Shown: one piece after another, positions 18,104-26,198 of the stretch
How positions within the stretch are numbered: the stretch's first letter is position 1
Layout: every line of letters begins with the position of its first letter
Assembly (NCBI RefSeq): GCF_014207985.1
Contig: NZ_JACHMI010000001.1
Span: forward strand, 10,399,001 to 10,463,000
Length of the DNA: 64,000 nt
Direction: 5' to 3'
DNA from: Nonomuraea rubra
GTDB taxonomy: Bacteria > Actinomycetota > Actinomycetes > Streptosporangiales > Streptosporangiaceae
Position numbers and translations under genes: made by a program
Notes under the pieces: generated by a model
The model's input: the letters and a program-made list of their open reading frames with translations, nothing else
Databases searched by the model: none
What the model was told of the DNA's origin: nothing

Positions 18104-19045
18104 TCAGGCCTGCTGCTCGTTCTCGCCCTCACCAGCAGCGGTCTCGGCCTCGGCCTCGGCCGGAGCCTCGGCGGGAGCGGCAGCCTCAGCCGGAGCGGCG
18201 GCCTCGGCGGGAGCAGCCTCGGCGGCGGCCTCGGGAGCGGCAGCGGCCTCCTCGGCCGCAGGCTGCTCGCCGGTGCCCTGCTCGATGAGCTCGCGCTCCC
18301 ACTCGGCCAGCGGCTCGGCGGCGGCCGGCTTCTCGTCACCGCGGGCGGCGCCGGAACGCGCCATCAGCCCGGCGGCGACACCGTCGGCGACCACCCGGGT
18401 CAGCAGGCCGACGGCGCGGATGGCGTCGTCGTTGCCGGGGATCGGGTAGTCGACCTCGTCGGGGTCGCAGTTGGTGTCGAGGATCGCGACGACCGGGATG
18501 CCAAGCTTCTTGGCCTCGCTGATCGCGATGTGCTCCTTCTTGGTGTCGACGACCCACACGGCGCTGGGCACGCGGCCCATGTCGCGGATACCGCCGAGCG
18601 TACGCTCCAGCTTGTCCTTCTCACGGCGGCGCATGAGGAGCTCCTTCTTGGTGAGCCCCGAGCCCGCGACGTTGTCGAAGTCGAGCTCCTCGAGCTCCTT
18701 CAGACGCTGCAGCCTCTTGTGCACGGTGGAGAAGTTGGTGAGCATGCCACCCAGCCAGCGCTGGTTGACGTACGGCATACCGACCCGCGCGGCCTGCTCG
18801 GAGATGGCCTCCTGAGCCTGCTTCTTGGTGCCGATGAACAGGATCGTGCCGCCGTGCGCGACGGTCTCCTTGACGAAGTCATAGGCGCGGTCGATGTACG
18901 ACAGAGACTTCTGCAGGTCGATGATGTAGATGCCGTTGCGCTCGGTGAAGATGAAGCGCTTCATCTTCGGGTTCCAGCGCCGGGTCTGGTGACCGAAGTG
19001 AACGCCACTCTCAAGCAGCTGTCGCATGGTGACGACGGGGGCCAT
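18104..19045 (-). CDS. rpsB: 30S ribosomal protein S2
   Basis: S2 is a structural protein of the small subunit. The 313-residue protein has the standard core, starting [20 protein letters not shown] and including [38 protein letters not shown] and [18 protein letters not shown]. After about residue 260 comes an acidic Ala/Glu/Pro tail of about 50 residues (for example [19 protein letters not shown]), which actinobacterial S2 proteins often carry in shorter form. The ATG at 19045 has GGAGG seven bases upstream; the longer frame to 19213 is not needed. The leader contains a strong hairpin at 19201-19218, a candidate for feedback control. Confidence 0.97.
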   Translation of the reverse strand: MAPVVTMRQLLESGVHFGHQTRRWNPKMKRFIFTERNGIYIIDLQKSLSYIDRAYDFVKETVAHGGTILFIGTKKQAQEAISEQAARVGMPYVNQRWLGGMLTNFSTVHKRLQRLKELEELDFDNVAGSGLTKKELLMRRREKDKLERTLGGIRDMGRVPSAVWVVDTKKEHIAISEAKKLGIPVVAILDTNCDPDEVDYPIPGNDDAIRAVGLLTRVVADGVAAGLMARSGAARGDEKPAAAEPLAEWERELIEQGTGEQPAAEEAAAAPEAAAEAAPAEAAAPAEAAAPAEAPAEAEAETAAGEGENEQQA

Positions 19046-19200
19046 GTGCTGGTCCTCCAGGTCTGGGCGCCCTGCGGATGGGCGCGGTTCTCGGTTGTGC
19101 CGCGACAGCGCGTTGTCTGCCGCCCTGATGCCCCGAACCCGCTCCCGCCGGGCACATGGCCCGGACCGATGGCGCGGTCCGCAATGGGGCATGCGAAGTC

Positions 19201-19218
19201 GGCCTGTGGTCACAGGCC
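19201..19218 (-). promoter_or_regulatory. Hairpin in the rpsB 5' region
   Basis: GGCCTGTG and its exact reverse complement CACAGGCC flank a two-base centre, giving 18 bp of near-perfect dyad about 155 bases upstream of the rpsB start. In the rpsB transcript this could form a leader stem, consistent with autogenous control by S2 known in other bacteria. It could equally be a terminator for upstream transcription. No promoter consensus was identified with confidence. Confidence 0.45.
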
Positions 19219-19251
19219 ACCGAAAAGTCTACCTCCCACACCACCCCAGGC

Positions 19252-19267
19252 TGACCGTCTACGGTCA
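19252..19267. promoter_or_regulatory. Inverted repeat TGACCGT-CT-ACGGTCA upstream of rpsB
   Basis: Seven-base perfect arms with a two-base centre lie about 207 bases upstream of rpsB. This could be an operator or part of the rpsB promoter region. The rest of 19046-19500 contains no gene I can support. Confidence 0.4.
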
Positions 19268-19500
19268 AACGGACATCCGCCCCTACCCCGACACCACACC
19301 CCACTCATCCCCCGAAACCCCCATTCACCGCACCAGCCCCCGCGGCCTCTTCCTCACGCCGCATCGGCGGGACGACCACCGCAAACGGGCGGCCACCCCC
19401 GCGAACAGACGTACCCCGCCCGAACCTCACCCACAACATCCGTCACCAGACATCCACCTCAAGCCCTGCCCGACCCGAGCCCTCGCCGGCTCCGCGCCAC

Positions 19501-20127
19501 TCACTCAGAGACCATCCGAGCATCGTGGTCCTCGGTAGGCAGCCCCGGAACCACCCTCGCCGCGACCGGGAACAGATTGACCTGCGCCTCCACCACCCTG
19601 GCCCCCTCTGGCGCGACCTCCTCACCCCGATCCCGGGCGAAATACGGCTCCAGCACCTTCTCGATCTGACGATTCAGCTCCGCGAGCTCTCCGGCGTCCA
19701 CCCGGAGCCGATGCCGGCTGAAGAGCGTCACCTCACGCCACTCTTCAGGCTCCAGGTCGGAGGCGGCCAGGGCCCGCTCCGCCTCCTCGTTCGCATCCCG
19801 CCGGAACGCCGCGATCAGCAGCACCTTGGCAGCCCGCACCTCCGGCTGATCATCAGGCTGCACCCCGACGCTCAGCGGCCGGTCCACCCCCCGCCACATC
19901 CGCTCCCTGCCGTCCCCCCGCGCCGGAGCGTCCTCGACGAACCCGTACTTGGCCAGCATCCGCAAGTGATAACTGGCGGCGCTGGGCGTGATCCCCGCGA
20001 TCTCCGCCACCTCGGTGGCGGTGGCGCTGCCCTCCACCCGAAGCCTGTTGAGGATCATCAACCTCGCCGGATGAGCCAGCGCCCGCATCGCCTTGGGATC
20101 GCTGAGCCCTTCTCTGTCCTGCGTCAT
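19501..20127 (-). CDS. ArsR-type winged-helix transcriptional regulator
   Basis: This 208-residue DNA-binding protein has a typical ArsR-like N-terminal domain. KAMRALAHPARLMILNRL is followed by the helix-turn-helix TATEVAEIAGITPSAASYHL and the wing region KYGFVEDAPARGDGRERMW. The C-terminal half is helical and probably senses a ligand or dimerises; no metal-binding cysteines are seen. It diverges from an MFS transporter gene. Three copies of a CTTCATAACTATGAAG-like dyad fill the gap, starting 38 bases upstream of its ATG at 20127. The likely role is repressor of itself and of the efflux pump, released by a pump substrate. This is inference from the arrangement. Confidence 0.85.
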   Translation of the reverse strand: MTQDREGLSDPKAMRALAHPARLMILNRLRVEGSATATEVAEIAGITPSAASYHLRMLAKYGFVEDAPARGDGRERMWRGVDRPLSVGVQPDDQPEVRAAKVLLIAAFRRDANEEAERALAASDLEPEEWREVTLFSRHRLRVDAGELAELNRQIEKVLEPYFARDRGEEVAPEGARVVEAQVNLFPVAARVVPGLPTEDHDARMVSE

Positions 20128-20164
20128 GCGCCAAACGTACCCATCCCGAGACGTGAAGTATTGC

Positions 20165-20218
20165 CTTCATAACTATGAAGCGTTACCTTCACAGTTATGA
20201 AGCGTTCCCTTCACAACT
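20165..20218. promoter_or_regulatory. Triple operator between ArsR regulator and MFS gene
   Basis: CTTCATAACTATGAAG (20165-20180, perfect seven-base arms) is followed by CTTCACAGTTATGAAG (20187-20202, one mismatch) and the half-site CTTCACAACT (20209-20218). The units start exactly 22 bases apart, about two helical turns, so bound dimers would lie on one face of the DNA. The second unit contains the MFS start codon at 20197, so repressor binding would block initiation directly. Confidence 0.75.
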
Positions 20219-21642
20219 CCCCCGCCCTCGCCGAACCAGCAACCGCCTCCAGCGACACCACCATCACCACTTCCACTCCACTCCCGACAGACCTCAACGC
20301 CACCCCACCAACTCCACCCGCGGGCACCCCCCTCCCACCCCTCAGGAAACAACGCGACTACCGCCTGCTCTGGACGGCCCGCACCATCTCCGTCACCGGC
20401 TCAGAGGTCTCCAAGCTGGCCATCCCCCTGACCGCGGTCACCCTGCTGACCGCCTCCCCGTCCCAGATGGGCATCCTGACCGCCGCCGCCTCGGTCCCGG
20501 TCCTGCTGTTCGGCCTGCAATCGGGCGCGATCGCCGACCGGCTCACCCGCCACCGCCCGCTGATGATCGCCTGCGAACTCGTCTCCTGCGCGGCCGCGAT
20601 CACCATCCCCATCGCCTGGCTGCTCGGCGTGCTGAACGTCATCTGGCTGATCGCCGTAGCCCTGGTGATCGGCGCAGCCGGCGTGCTCTTCAAGGCCGCG
20701 AACTTCCCCCACCTCGCAGCGGTGGTCGACCCGTCCCAGCGTACGGAGGCCATGGCCGGCTTCCACGCCTCCTACTCGGTGGCGTCGGTCAGCGGCCCCG
20801 GCCTGGCGGGCCTCCTGGTGCAACTCCTCACGGCCCCGCTGGCCGTACTGGCCGAGGCGTTCGCGTTCCTGACCTCGGCCCTCCTGCTGCGCACCATCAG
20901 AACCCCCGAGAACAACACCCGCGCACCCTCCAAGAGCATGTGGCGCGACGTCGTGGAAGGGCTGAGGACCAGCGTTACCCACCCGGTACTCCGCGCCCTC
21001 CTCGGAGCCGGCGTCACGATCAACTTCTTCGCCATGGCGTACACAGCCGTCTACATGCTCTACATGCTGAACACCCTCGGCATCCCCAAGGCCCTGATCG
21101 GCGTCCTCATCGCCCTGAGCGGCGCCGGCGGCCTCCTCGGCGCCTGGCTGACGTCCCGCCTGTCGAAGCGCTACGGCGAGAACCGCGTCCTGCTCATCTC
21201 AGTGATCTTCTTCCCCATCGAGATCCTCGCGGTGGGCCTCCTGACCGGCCCTCTCTGGTGGAAGCTCTCGCTACTGGCCCTCACCAGTACGATCACCGGC
21301 GGCATCGTCGTCGCCTTCGCCACCTGCATGGGCGCGATCACCCTCCGGGAAACCTCCCCCGAGCTCCGCGGCCGCGTGAACGCCACCACCACCTTCGCCG
21401 TCCAAGGCGTCCTGGCCCTGGGCGGCCTCGCCGGCGGTTTCCTGGCCGAGCTGCTGGGCCTACGCCCGGTAATCCTCATCTGCGCAGCAGGCATCGCCCT
21501 CAGCACCATCTGGATCTGGGCCTCTCCCCTACGCCCACATCCCCGCCGCCCTTCCCTCCCCGACACCCCGGAACCCCCGACCGCATCGTTCGCCCGGTCC
21601 GCAACCCACTTGCTCGAAACCAAGCGCCATTCCCCGCGCTAA
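20197..21642 (+). CDS. MFS transporter (efflux type)
   Basis: This 481-residue major facilitator protein has about twelve membrane segments. A Pro/Thr-rich N-terminus of about 50 residues precedes LRKQRDYRLLWTARTISVTGSEVSKLAIPLTAV, typical of actinobacterial drug-efflux-like MFS proteins. The loop after helix 2 (GLQSGAIADRLTRHRPLMI) matches the MFS A-motif. The ATG at 20197 lies inside the operator and has no visible ribosome site, so translation may be leaderless. It diverges from the ArsR-type regulator and is probably de-repressed by its own substrate. The C-terminal 35 residues are hydrophilic. The substrate is not predictable. Confidence 0.85.
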   Translation: MKRSLHNSPALAEPATASSDTTITTSTPLPTDLNATPPTPPAGTPLPPLRKQRDYRLLWTARTISVTGSEVSKLAIPLTAVTLLTASPSQMGILTAAASVPVLLFGLQSGAIADRLTRHRPLMIACELVSCAAAITIPIAWLLGVLNVIWLIAVALVIGAAGVLFKAANFPHLAAVVDPSQRTEAMAGFHASYSVASVSGPGLAGLLVQLLTAPLAVLAEAFAFLTSALLLRTIRTPENNTRAPSKSMWRDVVEGLRTSVTHPVLRALLGAGVTINFFAMAYTAVYMLYMLNTLGIPKALIGVLIALSGAGGLLGAWLTSRLSKRYGENRVLLISVIFFPIEILAVGLLTGPLWWKLSLLALTSTITGGIVVAFATCMGAITLRETSPELRGRVNATTTFAVQGVLALGGLAGGFLAELLGLRPVILICAAGIALSTIWIWASPLRPHPRRPSLPDTPEPPTASFARSATHLLETKRHSPR

Positions 21643-21694
21643 CTCCCGCGCCCCGCCTCGCCCGATCCCCCGCCGCCAACGCCCATCACCCCAT

Positions 21695-21840
21695 CCGGCT
21701 TCCACAGCCCGCCACCCTCACCGCACCCGGCTTCCACAGCCCGCCACCCTCGCCACACCCGGCTTCCACAGCCCGCCACCCTCGCCACACCCGGCTTCCA
21801 CAGCCCGCCACCCTCGCCACATCCTGCTTTCGCAGTCCGC
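21695..21840. repeat. 32-bp tandem repeat, four copies plus a decayed fifth
   Basis: Units beginning CCGGCTTCCACAGCCCGCCA start at 21695, 21727, 21759 and 21791, exactly 32 bases apart and nearly identical. A fifth unit at 21823 is degenerate. The array lies in the 332-base gap between the MFS gene and the M23 peptidase gene. No gene is supported in that gap. There are no spacers, so it is not a CRISPR. Confidence 0.85.
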
Positions 21841-21974
21841 TTCCCACACCCCAGAACCCCAGCCCACCGCGCGTTCTCATCCACCACCCACAGCACACCC
21901 CGCCCTCCTCCCCTTTATCCACAGAACGGCGTTCGCCCTCTCACTGCCCAACCCAACCCGGCCAAGCTCCCACC

Positions 21975-23120
21975 ATGAACGCCCAGCCCTCCCCCGCCCA
22001 CCTCCCATCGCCGGCCCAGCAACAACCCCCAAGAGCCCTGAGAAGAGTCGCCGCAGCCATCTCAACACTGCTCATCTCAACAACCCTGATCCTCTCCACC
22101 ACTCCCGCTTCCCCAGCGAGAGCCGCTCCCCCCACATGGCGCTGGCCGCTCGACGGAACCCCCAGAATCCTTCGCCCCTTCACCCCACCCCCAGAGCCGT
22201 GGCTCGCCGGCCACCGAGGCATCGACCTCGCCGCCCCAGCGGACACCCCAGTCCTGGCAGCAGGCCCAGGCACGATCCGCTTCGCCGGCCCAGTAGCCGG
22301 CAAGGGCGTGATCACCATCGACCACGAAGGCGGCCTGCGCACCACCTACCTCCCGGTCACAGCCTCAGTACGCCGCGGACAACCGATCACACCAGGAGCC
22401 AAACTCGGCGTCCTCGAGCCCTCGAAGCACCATTGCGAGGAGTCCTGCCTCCACTGGGGCCTCCGCCGCGGCACTTCCTACCTGAACCCCCTGCAACTCC
22501 TCGGCCACGCCCCCACCCGCCTCCTCCCCTTCTGGCCCCCACCCCAACGCACCCCCACAACGCCCCAGCCCAGAACCGCAGCCCGCGTCCCCACCCCGGC
22601 CACCACCCCGGCCATTCCGCCGGGCAGCACCCCACTCACCCCGCTGACCACCGCTATCGCCGCCACCATGACCGACATCGACCCCGACAACGGCTCCCCC
22701 ACCCCCTACAGCCACCACCCCACCGGAAGCCCCGACTCCAGCCCTAACCCCGATCCAAACTCCCCCTCAAGCCCCCGCATAACCCCGCACTTCACCTCAA
22801 GCCCGGCCGCGAACCCCAGCTCAAACAACCACCCTCCATCCACACTCTCCTCATCCGCCGTCGCCTCTCACTGGCTGCCGGGAACGTTCCAAACACTCCG
22901 TCAGAGCGCCTCATCCCATCTCGCCCTCATCCTCACCCTCATCGGCCTCGGCGCCCTGACGACAACGCTCCTCCTGATCACCACCCGACACCGCAACGAC
23001 CGCAAACGCCACGCCAGAACGCACCCGCACACTCGCGTGAAAGGCCAGCACCGCAAACAACGGCGACGCAGAAGCAGGACCCAGAAGCACCGATCACCAG
23101 CCTCACCAAGGCTGCCGTGA
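21975..23120 (+). CDS. M23-family (LytM-like) metallopeptidase, membrane-anchored
   Basis: This is a probable cell-wall peptidase or LytM-type regulator of 381 residues. A signal sequence (RALRR, then a hydrophobic stretch and ARA at residues 48-50) precedes the M23 domain at about 55-175. Metal ligands are the His and Asp of GHRGIDLAAP and the His of CLHWGLRRG. The usual HxH pair is CxH here, so the second motif has lost one His. A long Pro/Ser/Thr linker follows, then a membrane helix (LALILTLIGLGALTTTLLL) and an Arg/Lys tail of about 40 residues. An M23 gene next to rpsB is common in actinobacteria. Third positions here carry more A than in neighbouring genes. Confidence 0.8.
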   Translation: MNAQPSPAHLPSPAQQQPPRALRRVAAAISTLLISTTLILSTTPASPARAAPPTWRWPLDGTPRILRPFTPPPEPWLAGHRGIDLAAPADTPVLAAGPGTIRFAGPVAGKGVITIDHEGGLRTTYLPVTASVRRGQPITPGAKLGVLEPSKHHCEESCLHWGLRRGTSYLNPLQLLGHAPTRLLPFWPPPQRTPTTPQPRTAARVPTPATTPAIPPGSTPLTPLTTAIAATMTDIDPDNGSPTPYSHHPTGSPDSSPNPDPNSPSSPRITPHFTSSPAANPSSNNHPPSTLSSSAVASHWLPGTFQTLRQSASSHLALILTLIGLGALTTTLLLITTRHRNDRKRHARTHPHTRVKGQHRKQRRRRSRTQKHRSPASPRLP

Positions 23121-23239
23121 CCGCCGCGCGCCCCACGCCACCAACATCATCAACCGCTCACTCCGCCACAAACGAAGCCAGCGAGTACAGGCCCCCAACC
23201 AAGCACTCACCCAGACGAACGACAAGAAAGACCACCCGA

Positions 23240-24136
23240 TCAGGCCCTCGGATGCGCCTGCCGATAAGCCGCCCGCAACCGCTCGATCGACACATGCGTA
23301 TAAATCTGCGTGGTGTTCAGCGACGCATGCCCGAGCAACTCCTGAACACTACGAAGATCAGCCCCACCCTCCAGCAAATGCGTGGCCGCACTATGCCGCA
23401 ACCCATGCGGCCCCATGTCCGGCGCCCCCTCTACCTGCGCCAACCGCGCATGCACCACCCGCCGCACGGTCCCCGCATCGATGCGCCCACCCCGTACTCC
23501 GAGAAACAGCGCCGGCCCCGTCCCGGCCCGCATCCACAGTGGCCGCCCATGAATGCACCACCGATCCAAGGCCCGCAACGCAGGCATCCCGAACGGCACC
23601 GTACGCTCCTTGCGCCCCTTGCCCAGCACCCTGACGACGTTCCGCTCCCGGTCCACATCGTCGACATCAAGCGCACAAAGCTCACTCACCCGCACGCCAG
23701 TGGCGTACAACAACTCCAGCAGCGCTTGATCCCGCAACTCCTTGGGCTCAGCGGTCGCAGGCGCGGCCAGCACAGCCTCGGCCTGCCGCTGATCGAGCAC
23801 GGAAGGCAACGTCCGAGGTGACTTGGCGCTGCCGAGCAGCAACCCCGGATCCGCCTGCAGCCAACCCCGGCGATGGCAGTAAGCGGTGAAGGTCCGAGCA
23901 CAGGCGGTCCGACGCGCCAGGGTGGCCCGCGCCTTCCCCGCCGCATGCTGTCCCGCCAACCACTCCCTGAGCATCCCGATATCCAGCCCCTCAACCTCCC
24001 CACCCGTGTGATCGAGCAGAGAGCTGACATCGGTCAGGTACGCCCGAACGGTATGCGGCGAAAGATCCCGCTCAAGCCGCAGATACCGCCCGAACTCGGC
24101 CACGACCTCTTCCCTGTCCACCCAAACCGCCTCCAC
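23240..24136 (-). CDS. xerC: Tyrosine recombinase (XerC-like)
   Basis: This site-specific recombinase of 298 residues is the size of XerC/XerD, which resolve chromosome dimers at dif. An N-terminal SAM-like DNA-binding domain ([19 protein letters not shown]) precedes the catalytic domain. The catalytic Arg is in ATGVRVSEL, the Lys in [11 protein letters not shown], then [12 protein letters not shown] (His-x-x-Arg), LGHAS and the nucleophilic Tyr in QIYTHV. All active-site residues are present. The GTG at 24136 is the frame's first start; a GTG at 24121 has GGAGG eight bases upstream and may be the real one. Its position between rpsB and dprA is the usual chromosomal location in actinobacteria, which argues against a phage integrase. 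Confidence 0.9.
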   Translation of the reverse strand: MEAVWVDREEVVAEFGRYLRLERDLSPHTVRAYLTDVSSLLDHTGGEVEGLDIGMLREWLAGQHAAGKARATLARRTACARTFTAYCHRRGWLQADPGLLLGSAKSPRTLPSVLDQRQAEAVLAAPATAEPKELRDQALLELLYATGVRVSELCALDVDDVDRERNVVRVLGKGRKERTVPFGMPALRALDRWCIHGRPLWMRAGTGPALFLGVRGGRIDAGTVRRVVHARLAQVEGAPDMGPHGLRHSAATHLLEGGADLRSVQELLGHASLNTTQIYTHVSIERLRAAYRQAHPRA

Positions 24137-24279
24137 ATCCCCATCACACCCAAACTCTCACCACTCCCCATCCCCCTCCAAGCCAGTCACCGCCCTCTCA
24201 CCACCCCATCCCTGACCGACCCCCACGCCCACCCACCGATACCGCCGAACACCATCGTGACGTTCAGGACCCAGAACCC

Positions 24280-25563
24280 CTACAACTCCGCCACCACACG
24301 GCGCTCCGCGACCAACCACTCCGCGAGGTCCTCTACAACAGCCGGATCCACATGCTGCGCGACCTCATACTCCTCAGGCGTGGAGACACCGTCACCAGGA
24401 AAGAAGAGGTGATTGTCAGCGTCATACACCCGGATCGTGACATCGGGACGGTGCGCGAGCCCCGCGCGCCACCCCGTCAGATCATCCGCGACGGTGACTT
24501 GATAGTCCCGACCTCCCTGCAGAATGAGCATCGGCCTGTCCACGGCCACCGCGGTCGCGACCGGGTCGTAGTCGCGCAGATCCAGCCAGTACGAAGCCGG
24601 CAGCCCGAAGGGCAGCGCCGTAGCCGGTGTCGAGGGCGAGAGGTCCGGGCTGTCCGCCATCGCCGCCTGCTCGACGATCCCCTCCACCGCGCCCTCCGGG
24701 ATCGAACGCGGACTCACCGAAGCGAGGTAGCGCACAACACGCACAGCTGCACGGTGCATCGGCTGCGTATCACCCGCCATGATCACCAGCCCAGCCACGT
24801 ACTCCTCAGCGACGGCCACGCGCGGAGCGACCTTTCCGCCCATGCTGTGACCCACGACGAAGACCCGCGCTGGGTCCACCTCGGGCCGCCGCCGAAGCAA
24901 CCGCACAGCAGCCACCGCGTACGGAACGTACTCACCGGTCATCGTGAAGCCGGGCGCGGTCACCATCTCGCGATGCGCGTACGTCACCTTGTCGAACCGC
25001 AGCACGGCGACACCACGACTGGCCAACCCCCAGGCGAGGTCCTTGAGCGGCTTGTTGGGCCCGCTCGTCTCGTCGCGATCGAACGGCCCCCCTCCACTGA
25101 GCAGCACGACACCGGGCCATGGCCCCTCACCGTGTGGCAGGCTCAGCGTGCCCGGCACGGCATGGGATCCGGCAGCAACGGTGACGTCCTGCTCGGAGAA
25201 ACGTCCGGGCTCTGCGTAAGGCGGCGGTTCCCACGGAGCCGACGTCGCGGGCGCGAGCTGCAGCCCCTGCAGGCCGCCGGCCTCATCAACCACCACGACC
25301 AGCGTGATCCCACCCTGCTGACACCCGACCGGAACACTCACCCGCACCAGCCCCGCACCAGCCGCCTCACTCACCGGCTGCCCGACATCGGCCACACCAC
25401 CCCGCTTGCCGATCTCCCCGAGCCAAGCATCCCGCAGCATCTGCCCGGACACGACCGCCCGCAACGACGGAGCAAACAGCTCCTCGATCTCCCCGAACCG
25501 CCCCTCAACCGCCATCCCCACGACCGAGACAGCAACCACACCGGGCTCGTCTACTGCTTCCAC
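24280..25563 (-). CDS. Alpha/beta hydrolase with N-terminal DUF3887-like domain
   Basis: This 427-residue two-domain protein has an N-terminal part (residues 1-120) with the DUF3887-like pattern GRFGEIEELFAPSLRAVVSG. The C-terminal part is an alpha/beta hydrolase with the nucleophile elbow VGHSMGGKVAPR, an Asp in LQGGRDYQVT and a His in YDADNHLFFPG. An oxyanion-loop stretch GGGPFDRDET precedes the elbow. Esterase or peptidase-like activity on a small substrate is likely; the substrate is unknown. It starts with a GTG at 25563 and has no signal peptide. The 24-bp inverted repeat at 25576-25599 lies just upstream, between this gene and a divergent regulator, and probably controls both. Confidence 0.8.
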   Translation of the reverse strand: MEAVDEPGVVAVSVVGMAVEGRFGEIEELFAPSLRAVVSGQMLRDAWLGEIGKRGGVADVGQPVSEAAGAGLVRVSVPVGCQQGGITLVVVVDEAGGLQGLQLAPATSAPWEPPPYAEPGRFSEQDVTVAAGSHAVPGTLSLPHGEGPWPGVVLLSGGGPFDRDETSGPNKPLKDLAWGLASRGVAVLRFDKVTYAHREMVTAPGFTMTGEYVPYAVAAVRLLRRRPEVDPARVFVVGHSMGGKVAPRVAVAEEYVAGLVIMAGDTQPMHRAAVRVVRYLASVSPRSIPEGAVEGIVEQAAMADSPDLSPSTPATALPFGLPASYWLDLRDYDPVATAVAVDRPMLILQGGRDYQVTVADDLTGWRAGLAHRPDVTIRVYDADNHLFFPGDGVSTPEEYEVAQHVDPAVVEDLAEWLVAERRVVAEL

Positions 25564-25575
25564 CCTCTTCTCCCA

Positions 25576-25599
25576 ACCTTTCTCATCAATGAGAAAGGT
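25576..25599. promoter_or_regulatory. Operator-like inverted repeat between hydrolase and HTH regulator
   Basis: ACCTTTCTCAT and its exact reverse complement ATGAGAAAGGT are separated by CA. The 24-bp site lies 13 bases from the hydrolase start and 24 bases from the regulator ATG at 25623. It is notably AT-rich for this genome, so promoter elements probably overlap it. Binding by the adjacent regulator would repress both genes. Confidence 0.7.
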
Positions 25600-25622
25600 A
25601 GCAGATGTGAGATCATGTGCCC

Positions 25623-26198
25623 ATGGACACCTTGGAGCTTCTGGCCCATCCGGTACGGCTGCGCGTCGTTCACGCGATGCGCGGCGGCCGCCTGCTGACG
25701 ACCTCGCAGTTGTGCGCGCGGATCCCCGACGTCTCCAAGGCCACGCTCTACCGTCACATCGATCTGCTTGCGACCGAAGGCGTCCTGGAGGTGGCCGAAG
25801 AGCGGCGAGTACGGGGAGCGGTGGAGCGCCGATACCGCCTACGCCAGGACCTCGCCGTGATCGACCCTGCCATGATCGAATCGCTGTCGCCCGACGATCA
25901 TCGGCGCGGTTTCGCCACGGCCATGGCCATCCTGCTCGCCGAGTTCAACGCCTACCTCGACCGGGACGAGGCCGACCCGGTGGCGGACCTCGTCGGCTAC
26001 CGGCAGCACGCCATCTGGCTCAGCCGCGACGAACTGCACGACCTGATCAGCGAGCTACGCGCCGCCATCGCCCCCCGCCTCGCCAACCCCTCCGCCCCCG
26101 ACCGCACGCAATACCTGCTCAGCCCGATCCTGTTCCCGATCGAGTCACCGCCCCCACCCCTGGACAACAGCACGAACCCGGAAACCAACACCACCTGA
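25623..26198 (+). CDS. Winged-helix transcriptional regulator (ArsR/PadR-like)
   Basis: This 191-residue regulator has an N-terminal winged helix-turn-helix: MDTLELLAHPVRLRVVHAM, then TTSQLCARIPDVSKATLYRHI as helix-turn-helix and the wing EERRVRGAVERRYRL. The C-terminal domain (about 70-150) is helical and may bind a ligand. An in-frame GTG at 25617 would add two residues; the ATG at 25623 is preferred. It diverges from an alpha/beta hydrolase gene across a 24-bp inverted repeat. The hydrolase may degrade the effector it senses. This is a local, two-gene system by arrangement. Confidence 0.8.
   Translation: MDTLELLAHPVRLRVVHAMRGGRLLTTSQLCARIPDVSKATLYRHIDLLATEGVLEVAEERRVRGAVERRYRLRQDLAVIDPAMIESLSPDDHRRGFATAMAILLAEFNAYLDRDEADPVADLVGYRQHAIWLSRDELHDLISELRAAIAPRLANPSAPDRTQYLLSPILFPIESPPPPLDNSTNPETNTT

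Noticed and set aside
20175..21974. Upstream 600 codons of the long frame ending at 23120
   Set aside because: This part is out of frame with the MFS gene and is Pro/Arg/His low complexity; only the segment from 21975 has a signal sequence and M23 domain.
23240..24136. Integrase marking an integrated element
   Set aside because: Size, full XerC motif set and location between rpsB and dprA fit the housekeeping recombinase; no attachment-site repeats or phage genes are seen.
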